A stretch of DNA of 64,000 nucleotides, taken from assembly GCA_013396655.1 (NCBI GenBank), contig WBMV01008435.1, forward strand, positions 496,001 to 560,000, in the 5' to 3' direction. The notes beneath the pieces are model-generated. The model was given only the letters and a program-made list of their open reading frames with translations. It had not been told where the DNA came from and searched no databases. Below, piece by piece: positions 50,069 through 60,669 of this stretch. A program made the position numbers and the translations under genes. This DNA is from Campylorhamphus procurvoides. Lineage: Eukaryota; Chordata; Aves; Passeriformes; Dendrocolaptidae. The stretch's first letter is position 1. Every line of letters starts with the position of its first letter.

Positions 50069-50069
50069 N
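50069..50069. other. Ambiguous base (N)
   Basis: This is the only non-ACGT base in the window. It is followed by a run of seven T and marks a position the assembler could not resolve. Confidence 0.97.
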
Positions 50070-50474
50070 TTTTTTCACTCTCCTCCTTAATTTAAGCCAA
50101 GTGCGTTCCAACAGCTTCCCTTTGGCGTTTTGGAAACACGATTGTTTGTCTAGGAGAGAGCCGGCCGTGTGTAAAACCGAGCCTGTGTGGTGTGGGTCGC
50201 CGGGAATGCCGCGCCTGGTGCGGGACTGCCAACACCCTCTGAAGGGCTAAAGGAAAACAAGGGGTGGGTAATTCACACTTCAATTTACCCGTGCACGGGG
50301 GTACCTGTTGGGATCCCTTCATCTCACCGTACCTAATTAAGGTGTTGGAATTATGAGGGTCGTTTTTCCAAGCCCGCTCTCCTCCGAATGTCTAGACACA
50401 CTTTTACAGAATAAGGCTGTGTCCGTGGATCTGTATTGTGCCACAACAGGAATGTGTGCTCAGATCAGGATCAG

Positions 50475-50590
50475 TGAAGTGTTCAGGGCCAGCATGGACT
50501 GGGCTCTGGTGGATGGCACCCCTGCCCTTGGAAAGGGAGCTTGGGACCAGATGATCTTTAAGGTCCCTTCCAATCCAAACCATTCTAAGA
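50475..50590 (+). mobile_element. Short CR1 LINE 3' fragment, plus orientation
   Basis: About 115 bp ending GACCAGATGATCTTTAAGGT, CCCTTCCAATCCAAACCATT and CTAAGA, the typical close of a CR1 element. Only the extreme 3' end is present. Confidence 0.88.
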
Positions 50591-51861
50591 TTAGCATGTA
50601 TTTCACTCTCTCCATAAGTGGGAATTTGCGTGTCTTTACCAGTGTCTATTCTCTTCTAGGTGTCAGCCACCATGCAGCTGTCTCATATTACTTCCTTCCC
50701 AGCCCTGGGACAGGTGACACTGGCTCAAATGACCCGAGTCCTCTTCTGTGAAACTTTGTACCTGTTCATCTCTCAAACCTACAGGAGAAGCCACACGTGA
50801 TGACCAAGCTGACTTTATTCCATGGAGGGAAGGAAAGGGGTTACTGTCATCTGTGGCCTTTCTCTCTGTCTCATAACAGCACAATGAACATTTTCTTTTC
50901 TACAGGAAATGATAACAGAAAATAAATTAACAATTTTAACTGTACTCAGTTTTGCATGCTTCTTCATTTTTCTCTAGTGATATTATTCTAAAAAGAGGCA
51001 GAAATGTAACTCTTTTTGACTGAAATCATACCAGTATTCATTCTAATGGAAGGTAGGTAAAGACATTAAATTACATACCATTAAGTTTTAAAGTTTTCAC
51101 GTTAAGCAGAGGGTCTTATCCCACAAACCTGTGGGGAGAAAAGTGCACAAAGTACCTAAATAACTAGTTATGTGGTTGTATGCCTGAATCTTCTATGATG
51201 CCACTTCTGTTTGGTATTTAAAGTGAATTTGGGTATGTGTTAATGTCTACACACAGAAGGGCACGTCTTTGAGAATACATCCAGCCAAAACAGTTGCCCC
51301 CTGCCCATTTTGCAAGTGCTTGGGCTTCTTGGTCACAGAGACTGGATACCATCCTGCTGAGAAATACTCCTGTCTTGTACCATGCCCAGATTATCTGGCA
51401 CTCTGTGCTGACCCTGGGACTGATGCAAAACCCCAGAGTGAGATGCTGGATGTCTCTGGACTTCAGCTGTTGTCCTCAGCCTCATCATGGTTTCACTTTC
51501 TGCACACACCCTTTGCTGAGGTAATTGTTTCATATAGGCACTGATGCCAGTAAAACTGCTGTGTTATATCACTTCGTGACACTGATGGTTTGTTTGGGGG
51601 TTTTTTATGTAAAGATTTCTGCATTATATAAAGGAGTTGTAAAACACGGCTATAGCTCTGGCTGCTTTGCATAGGTAGGCACATCTGCTGCAATCCAAGA
51701 CCTAGTTCCTCTTCGGGGAAACCCTGAGTTGCCACTTGCTGCTTGCCAGGGGGCAAACCCATAATTTCGGAGAGCTGTCTCAACAGCCTCTCTAGCTGTT
51801 CCCGGAATGAAATGGTCAGTGTGGAAAGGTAAAGGGAGTGCTACAATTCATACATACAATC

Positions 51862-51867
51862 TTTATT
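51862..51867 (-). promoter_or_regulatory. DNAJC5B: Candidate poly(A) signal of DNAJC5B
   Basis: A perfect AATAAA on the minus strand is followed by a GU-rich stretch (TTGTATGTATG). Confidence 0.5.
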
Positions 51868-54712
51868 AGTCAGAGTGGTCGACAGCCAAGGTAGATGGTA
51901 CTTTACATGGTACTTTACACATAAATAAATGTAGCAAAACAGAGCAAAACATTGAGGACCTGTACATTTTGAGAAGATTATTTGGTGTGCAATTTAACTG
52001 TACACAGAAACAGATCATGTAAGCATATGTTCATGTTAGGAAATTTTCTGAAAAGCAAACGAGTAAAATCATATTGAAGAGCTAAGTCGTGAAATCCTTA
52101 TTCATCCATTCTCCACGTGTCCTCAGAACAGCTGATCTTCACAACGAGACAGGCAAATGCCTGGTACTGTACTCTAAAAACTAAGTGTTTGGTTTGAAAT
52201 TAGACCATGGATTCAGAAACTCAGATTTTTAAGTTGCAAGTCCTGGACAACCCACTCAGAGGTTTGGTCACTGATTTGTTCTGAGGTGTTTTGCTAACTG
52301 AGATAATGCATTGTGGCTCTTCTGTACAGTTCCTTGTGTCTGTAAAAGGGATTTGCACACATGCAGCAGCTTGTCCACTTTTGCATCACACTGAGATCAA
52401 GTCACAAATCTTTCCTAAGAAAAATCTCTCGTTTAGAAAGTGTAAATAAGAAGCACATGATTTGTGGTACATCTAAAGCCCATGGAGATAATTTCCCCGG
52501 TTTCAGTGAACTTTGGCTCTGGCCCATAGAGCAGGCTCCTGAGGAACATCAAAGGTATTGCATGTGAAAAAATTCCCCAATTGCCTTTGCTATTATGGGA
52601 TTTACTTTTTCCTCCCTGGCTTTATGCCTTCTCTGTAGCTGTTGTTGAAATCAAGGGTGCAATTCCCAGTGACTTCCATGGAAGCAGGAGGACAGATTTC
52701 ACACAGGAAAGGATTCCACGTATAATGTGTAGTTTTACACCAGGCTTTTCTCCCAATGCCGCTTTCAACTGTCTGCTGGAAATAGTCACTATGTAACATT
52801 TGGGCATTTTCACAGTGAATTTCTCTCCCAAACAGTGAAACTTAGGAAATTACTTCGCCTGCAGATTTGTTATATACTATGTGCTCTCCCTACTCCTTCA
52901 TTCGGGGATAACGTCTTACACCAGAGCAAACACCCTGCAGAGGGCAATAGCGAAGAAAACCAGAAGATGTGTGTGTGCTCTGTGCCGAGTGGGTGCAGGA
53001 GGGCAGTCTGGATTTACGTACATACGAATGGTCCCCAAAATCATTTGCAATGTGCAAGTGAGGACCAAGACTAGCCCATGGCTGGCCCCGCTGCCTGCAC
53101 CCAGAGAACAGATTTATAATCTGAACTGGAAGTAATGGCCTTTAAAATTTCCTTGTGTTATGGGACATTTAAAGAAATGTTGAAAGTTGACTTTGAAATT
53201 ACAGCTGGTGCTATGAAACACACTTTTCCCATATATTTAGCTGCAATTGGATAATATTTGAACTGGAAGGTGATAATAATATTTCACAACTATGGGATCC
53301 AAGTTTAAGCAAGGGAATAAGAGTTTTGATTAGTTATATATTCACCAGTCTGTATAATTTAGTGAAACATTGTGACCCCCTTTAGACCACAACACATAAA
53401 AATAGGAAATGTACAGAACTGACAATGATTGATGTAACATGATCAATAAGGGGAAATTCAGCCGTTGGGCTTAAACTACTGTGTCAAATCAGTGAAGTGC
53501 TAAGTTTAAGATCTCAGAGGTATTCCTTTAGCTCTTGCAATTGAGTGGCCTAATTTCTTTATGCTTGCTTTAGCTGTACCAACATATATCTCCACTGCCT
53601 TGTGTAGTGGTATGCTGAACATACACCTCATCCCTACCTCTTAATTTAAAATCATGTCATGTGCTCTTAAAGCCCCTGTGCCCGTGGCAGAGGATTCAGT
53701 CTTGCCCTGATGAGCTGGTGAGCAGAACAGGCCCTCCTTGTGCCGCATGCCTTCCCTGCCAAGTCCTTGCTGCTCCCACAGACCCAGTATCTCCACTGGT
53801 GTGATGGCTTCCAGCCCAGTGCCAGCAGGGCAGTGGGGCCAGAAGCCAGGGGCATGGGGAACAAGCCAGCTGGCAGAAAGCTGTTGGCTGGGAACCAAAT
53901 GGAGGAGTTTTGCCACAGGCCTGCAGGAATAGAGGAGAGACTCTGGGGCAGCCGAGGGCCAGCCTTCCTCTCCACATGGCATTTGCCCACTGTCTCTTGG
54001 GTATGCAGTTTGTGCAGGGAAAGACACAAAGCCTATGTGTGCTTTTGGATGAAGATCCTGGATTTGGAGTGACCTGCACTATAACCACCAGCAGAACAAT
54101 TCCTGCACACTTTGTCCTGGGTCGGGTTCATAATTGCCAGAGCTGTGTATCAGCAAGCCACTAGCTGCTTTCCAAAGAGCACCTCCTCTCTAGAAAGTAA
54201 AGCTCCATTTGTCATGCCACCAACTTTCCCCATGAAGTCTGCTAAAGAGCACTTCCAGGACTCCCTCACAGGAATGTTTCACATCTAGCAAAACTGCTGC
54301 TTATAAAGAAAGTTCCTGGAACAGGGAGGGGTGGAACCAGTGGGTCTGGAAAGGGATTTGGGACTGTGCTCAGGAGGTGAAACTACAGCTGAGGGCAGGA
54401 AGGAGAGCAACTATACCAAAGGGAATATTATTAGAGATCAAGACTATGCTGAGCGTGGCAGTTTTGATGCAATGAGAGACCAGCATGCTGGTCTGTAAAG
54501 CTCTGTACTGGCCATAGGTATCTCCATGAGGACTGCAGGTATCAACCTATTGGAAGTAGCCTAGAGGGAGATTCTGCCTTGATAGGAAATAACTCTCAAG
54601 TTACTCTTGATTAGCTTAAAGACAACTATGAATACAGGCTGCAGAACTTATCACGCGTGTTTTCTCGCTGTGAGACTCAGTGAGCAGCACCAACAGGTCG
54701 TGTTCTCCTGCT
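51862..54712 (-). other. DNAJC5B: Probable DNAJC5B 3' UTR and downstream sequence
   Basis: After the DNAJC5B stop codon the minus strand has no further exon. A perfect AATAAA lies at 51867-51862, followed within 20 nt by TTGTATGTATG, a GU-rich downstream element, which makes it a good poly(A) site candidate giving a 3' UTR of about 2.85 kb. A GC-rich patch at about 53680-54060 leaves 110-130-codon frames open on both strands, with no family signature. No transcript data are available here, so the UTR end is inferred. Confidence 0.5.
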
Positions 54713-54807
54713 CTAGGAGTCTGTGTGATAGCTCCGATGGCTGTCCCCAATTAGTTGTGTCTTCTCAGTTACGTTAGTCGGCTGAAGCACGATAGGAGTT
54801 TCTCCAT
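54713..54807 (-). CDS. DNAJC5B: DNAJC5B last coding exon
   Basis: The exon starts after CCAATTTAG at 54807; two bases complete an Asp codon with the G of the previous exon. It reads [20 protein letters not shown] then [10 protein letters not shown] and stops with TAG at 54715-54713. It is too short to stand out as an open frame and was located by its match to the CSP C-terminus and the phase. Confidence 0.93.
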
Positions 54808-57800
54808 CTAAATTGGGGAGGAGGACAAAAAAAAAAATATTTTAAGAACCCTTCACTTGCTACCAAAGTCAGATTTCTTGTTTAGCACCACAATATTTGA
54901 TCTGCAGTTCTGTGTACAGCTTAATCTTGGTTTCACAGGCAGCTGTGTGGGTACTGACCAGGTGGCAGTGCCCACATCGAGTCTGCAAAAGCTCTTACTC
55001 CTTGTCCCTGTAAAAGAGCAGATGTTTGGGTGACTCTTGCTGCTGCTGTTAAACTGGACGTTTGCAGCACTGATGCTTTGCAGAGATTGCAGGCTCAAGG
55101 TTCCTGCTTGTTTAAATAGCAAGTGCTTGTTCCTGCAAATGTCTGAATGTAATGAGTGCTATTGAGAATCAGCGAGCACTAACCTTGACAGCACTTGTGA
55201 GAATGGGACAGAAATGAGTCTTGAAGTATGCAGAGTTAGCAGCAAGAAAGAAGAGAGTTAAAAGGAAAAAAATGCGTGAGCAGTAATACGCTTGAGAGGG
55301 AAGAAATCACACATATCCTGAAAGCTAGCTAGTTAAATAAAAATGTTAAATTGAATTTGAAGACTTATGTAATATGTATGCAATAGGACTCTGGGAATTA
55401 CTATTTTAATGAGTTTGGAACTACTAGAACCTCATATTATTACTATATAAATCCTTACTACTGTGTACTCTTTCATTCTGTGCAGTTTTGTGTTTGCTTT
55501 TCCAATATATCTATAAAAATGTATTTGCTGTACAATGAAGGAAAGTAGAGTGGAGGCAAGTGAAGGCTTTACACAGTCCCTTGATAGCTATTGTGTTCCC
55601 TCTGATAACGAACAAGGTTTGGTTACCCTTCTCCTGGGCCTCTTTCTAACCCACATATTTTTTTAGTGGGGAGGAAGGGACTCAGGTCTCAGAGACCGAA
55701 TGGTTCAGCCATCTTTGCGACGTGTTTCATATGAAAACATTTAGACTATCTGTGTCTTGATACTAACAGAGCCTTCACAGTAATTGAATACAAATTATGA
55801 CTTTTTCTGCCAAATGACCGAATGTTCAGAAGAAAACTTCGTCTGACATTTCCTTCTGTTTACATGACAGTTGATGGGATGAATCATGGGCAAAAGATGT
55901 ACTGTACAGGAGTAACTTAACCCAGAGTAGGAATCTAATTGCATGCCATACGGCTTCCCCTCAGTGGGGGTAGAACAACTTTGACTGTCAAGGTGAAAGG
56001 CAAGAATGATTAAATGCCAACCAGCTTCTCTCTATGGGCAATTCCATATTTAGACACAAGGTCAAAGACAGATATGTTTCATAACTTCTAAGAGTATATG
56101 AGTAATTAATGCTTTGAGCTCAGCTCAGGCTCATATTATTTTGGCAGTTCCAATCCATTTTTAAGTTGCTGTGTGTTTTCTAGATTTCTGAGCAGCACTC
56201 CCTCCCACCCTCTGCTGCCTCCAAGTTGTTCATTTTCTGGAAGATCGTTGATGGAGGGCAGAGACTAGCAGTTCATTTTGCTGTGATACCCAGGTGTGCA
56301 ACAGCAGAACAGGACCCACTGCAGATCTGTCGCGCTGCCTCCAGCAGACAGTTCTGAGCTGACACCCTCACCAAGCATTTTGCTGCTTGCACCCTTCTAA
56401 GGTTTATAATAGGGGATTTTTATCAGAATGGGGATAATAAACTGTACAAATATAGTCTGCTAATGGCAAGCTGCAGAATGGAGGTGAGGCAGAATTCACA
56501 GTTTAAACTGCTTTCTATAGATAGCTCTTGCTCACTGTTCGCCTACATTTGTATCATACGGAGTGTGGAGGAGACAATGAAGTGATAAAAACTTACAGCT
56601 TCTGAGTTGGGAAAGTATTTTGTTATTCAGGATCTTTTATTCTTTTCCTTTTTTTTTCTCTCCCCGAATTCATTTTCTGTAAAATGCCTTGCATTGTTCT
56701 TACAATGATAACCAAACAGGAGAGAACAAACCTGCCGAAGTGCTTTGAGTGCATCATTACTGTCTGAAGTACAAAGGCAATCCAAATTCCAATGCCACCT
56801 CCTCTGGGGCCACAAAAGTTAACAAAAATTTTGCCATCAGCTTCAGTGGAAGCAAAATCTGTCAACCTGCCCCATGTGTGGGGGAAAGTGATGAACTCTT
56901 GCATGTGTCCGTGATGCAGAGAAGCAAGTGATACTTCCCTCTGCCTGTGTATTTTCACAGGTCACCTGCAGCATCATGGCATGAGACCACAAAATAACCT
57001 ACTTTACACCTTTTTAATGTCACGTTTGATCTGAAAGCCTAAAAAAAATCCTGTTTAAAATGTAATAATCCAAATATAATTTTGGTTCTTCCTTGTACAT
57101 TAGGTCGTAGTCTTCTGGTACAGATCAGTAGTTGGGAGAAGAAATCATTGTAAGCTAAGCACATGCCAGGGCTGGTAAGGCCCTAATTTTCTTTAGTTCT
57201 GATGGTCATGCTCCCCATGGGAGTACATGCTCTAAAAGGAATCTCTCAAGGGAGATATTGAACAAGCTGAGCACTAGAGCTGTATATATATATTTTACTA
57301 AAACCTTCTTCTAAAAGAATATGAATTCCCCTAGAAATTCTCTCTAAAGAAATAGCATTTCAACAGAACTGATGCCTTTGACATGATTGTGTTGATTTCA
57401 GTGACAACTCACTTTGCTTTTACATTTTAAGGATGGGATCACTGAATTTTTTGACTCACATCTCTTTTTATTATTTTTTTTCACTAATAATTGTGTTATG
57501 TGGTATGTTAACTTGAGGACTGAAATCAACTCCATAAAACCTTAATTTTGTTAACGAGACATGTGAGGGGATGAAAATCATTGTTGTCATGTCAATTCGA
57601 TAGATGAAGCCTAAATCTCAACTCCCACAACACACATATGTCCCTGTTTGTGCAGCACGACTGGCACCAGGCAGCTCCCACCAAGCACAGCAGCAGCTGT
57701 TGGGGACTCGCTCTCTGGGGGTTTTAGCATCAGGAAGGGTGGTGTTTTATCCATGTCATGTTCCTCAGAAAAGCAATGACTGACTACAAAATATTTGGAT

Positions 57801-60669
57801 AATTTTAAGCACGGCCTTAGCTTGAGAATCCTAGCTTGAGAATTTTGACCTTAGCTAAAAGTTCTGGTTAGCAATAATATAGTTGCTGGGGACAGCAGGA
57901 AGCAAAGAAATTAATTACTGGCAAGAATGCTCAGTCTGTGGGCAGAGGGCATGCAAAGAATTTGGACCATAATAAGATCTCCTCTTCCAAAATGAAATCT
58001 GCTGCAGGAGTGATTACAGTTTGTTTCTGAATGACATACAGGAGCATTTCTATTATTTACCTAAATGAAGGCACGAGTATGAATTGCTATGGCCCAGCAT
58101 TTGAAAATGTTTGGTGGAAAAGCACAATCTTTTTTATCCTAAAAGTCAGCAGCATCTTTCTGGCCAGCATCCCTAAAGCTGAGGGGGGGTGCACAGGGAA
58201 GAAGGGAGGGAGGAACTGCAGTTTGATCTGGTTGTCATTCAGTTTTTTCTAAATGCAGTGTCTGTTTTCCTTTCAGCTGCAGAAAAGATGCTTATGCTAC
58301 CCTTGTCATAAAGTTTTTATTTTTATTCCTGACACATTGCTATCTTATAATAATTTTAAAATAAAGAGAATTCTACTTCACTGAGGCATGATGGTTTTGT
58401 TTGGGAGGAAAATATAGCAAGACAGAGAAGAATAGAAAAGGTACAAAGGTCTAGTTTTTTTCTTTCTGAAGAAATATACAATATTAAATATGTATATATA
58501 TATATACATATTTGTTTAATATTGTCTTCAAAATACTTTTAAAACCCGCAATTCCATATTGTGTTAAATTTTCAGCTGGTACTTCGCTAAACATGGTAAA
58601 TGTTTTTTTAAAATTGGTGTCTCAGTGAGACTTGATGGGAGTAAAGGATGTCAAGGTGGCCTAAAATTAAAGAATACCAATACTTTCTGATACTTGTGCT
58701 AGAAGGAGGGAGCAATTTTTTCCTGCCACTGGGGAATTTTGTGCTAGAATTTGAGAGAAAGCAAAGTACCTGCCAAATAAAACCAAAAAGAAATGCAGAA
58801 TTTAAACATTCTGATTCTTCAAAGTTCCATCTTCTCACTTCAAACTTGGGTTTGGTATCACAGACTCATGAAAAGCGAGACCCATTTTAAAATTGTACTT
58901 TTTAAGTGCCTGAAGTCATAGAGTTTATGAGTTGTTTTAAATAATGCATTGTGGTTATAAAGTTTTCACTAATAGTGAAAAATAATGAAAAGTATGAAAA
59001 AAGCATGAAAAATATGGAAAAAAAGTATAAAAAAATAATAATTTTTATTGGCTTTGCAGAGACTGATCAAGTATGATCAGCTTTCAAGCTAACTATATTT
59101 ACCTTGATATGCCTCTAAGCAAAACCAACCTAAAAACACCACCACACATTGACATAACAGTTATATAAATAGCATTTTTTCAACTACTACAAGTGTTTTG
59201 TTACATATTTATAGAAGGGTAAATCTGTGTGAAAAGTTGGGGGGGAAAATGTCTTCCTGCTAAGAGAACATGACACTTGCAATCTGGCAGTGCTAATTTA
59301 AGCTTAATAAATGTAAGAATATAAGAGCACAAGATTTTCGGTAACAACGGAAGAAAAAGAGAGTGAGCTGACTACTTAGGTCCTTCCTCATAAAAAAGCA
59401 TAATCCTAATATCCTAAGTTTCTATAAAGTTGCAACCAAAAAGTGTTCTAGGTCTTCCTGTAGTACCTTGGCTTCTTATTGCTGGAGCAAGAGTCATGGT
59501 ATGTCTCACTGTGCACATCTGACTAATCTGAGATGTTTCTGCTATCCCTGAGGATGAAGGCAAAACTCTGCCATTCTCCAGCAGATTAGGACAGGGCTGT
59601 TTGTTCACAATATGCAACCCACACTAGTGCCAAATTAGGAAATGGCCACAATGGCCATCATTCCTTGGCATAGCCAAAACCTGAATATGCAGCTGAGGTA
59701 ATGCAGCAAAGCCAAGAAAAGACAATGATCTGCTGTGAGGGTTGTCCTGCTGCCCCAAGCCCATGTTCCTGGCTGGGTACTCTTGCTCCTGAACTGGCAC
59801 GTGGCCTGCCCCACTATGAAGCAGAGCAGGGAACTAATTGGGCCAGGAATTGTACAAATATTTTAAAGGATTAGTTCTCACCTTAATTTGACCCAAGATC
59901 TTGGTCCTGGTAAAGTAGCAGAATTGCTACTGCCAGTGTAGAAGAGTGAGCAGCTTGAGGGTTGGATGGGAAAGGGGCAGGACCACAGCAGCTCCCATGC
60001 AAACTCTCTTGGGTTACTGTGCAAACATAATGCTGGAAACATTGCATCTTTTCTTGCATAGGTACAGTTAGTCCCTCACAGGCAGGCACAAATTTTACAT
60101 TAATAAAACACAAATGACAGCTTATTCAGGCCAATCAGATATGAAAAGCACCAGTCCAGCAGAGTCTAATGTGTGGATACAGGATCTAGGATATGAAGCA
60201 ATGTTGGCATGGAGGCTACAGGGTGAACATTTTCTTTTAAGTCCTGAGACTTTCAATGTTCAAGTGTCTCATAGGAGATTTGGGAGCTAATTTGTTGTAA
60301 GTGCCATAATTTTATTTTTGCATTAGTACATAACTTGGGAAGTTCCCTGGGTCATGGTCTTAGCTAGAGTGAATAGGCATGTCTCCACTGAAGTCTGGAA
60401 GCAGCCTCAGCACCGTGAGCAGAACATCTGGACTACAGGCTTTGAAGATTGTTTTGAACAGCTTTGCCACACAGTAAGCCCCTACAATACACACCTCTTT
60501 CCATGTCGTTCTTAATTTGCTCTTCCAAATCTTCTGGAGACACACAAAACTCCTGCTGTTCCCCCTCGGGTGCCTTGGGTTTACACTTTCCACAGCAGCA
60601 GTTGAAGCAGCAGCAGAGGCAGCAGCAGAGGTAGCAGCCCGTCAGCAAGCCACAGACTGCAAACAGGCC
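54713..60669 (-). CDS. DNAJC5B: DNAJC5B (cysteine-string protein beta), last two coding exons
   Basis: Two exons join in phase 1 to give the C-terminal 89 residues of a cysteine-string protein. Seen in order: a hydrophobic lead [13 protein letters not shown], the cysteine string, the linker [18 protein letters not shown] and a C-terminus with [13 protein letters not shown] and [11 protein letters not shown] proteins recruit and activate Hsc70 through an N-terminal J domain; palmitoylated cysteines anchor them to vesicle membranes. The J-domain exons are not in the window. Assignment to DNAJC5B rather than DNAJC5 rests on [19 protein letters not shown] and linkage to TRIM55. Human DNAJC5B is about 199 residues, so a little over half of the protein is missing here. 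Confidence 0.95.
58478..58525. repeat. 48-bp AT-rich imperfect palindrome around (TA)n
   Basis: The left arm ACAATATTAAA-TATGTATATA and the right arm are reverse complements over about 22 bp each, apart from a 4-nt insertion in the right arm. The centre is a (TA)n run. It can extrude as a cruciform or fold as a hairpin in RNA. Confidence 0.85.
58980..59035. repeat. Degenerate A-rich tandem repeat
   Basis: Several imperfect units of the type (A)n-TATG or (A)n-GTATG follow one another (AATGAAAAGTATGAAAAAAG, then CATGAAAAATATGG). It is low-complexity intronic sequence. Confidence 0.7.
60495..60669 (-). CDS. DNAJC5B: DNAJC5B penultimate exon (cysteine string)
   Basis: The exon is 175 nt: 58 codons plus one base. 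It opens [17 protein letters not shown] after the acceptor TTTAACCCAG and has 13 cysteines between GLLTG and KPKAPEGE. It ends NDMER plus G before GTGTGT. Human DNAJC5B has Ala where this begins Gly, if the junction is as in mammals. The string arrangement [19 protein letters not shown] is the form I recall for DNAJC5. Confidence 0.94.

Larger units (their letters stand above)
54808..60494 (-). other. DNAJC5B: Last DNAJC5B intron
   Basis: This 5.7-kb AT-rich intron has no recognised exon or CR1 copy. It holds an AT-rich palindrome at 58478-58525 and an A-rich degenerate tandem at 58980-59035. Confidence 0.85.

Noticed and set aside
53641..54164. Overlapping open frames of 84-130 codons on both strands
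   Set aside because: A GC-rich patch leaves several frames open at once. None shows a domain or splice signals, and it lies downstream of the DNAJC5B stop codon.
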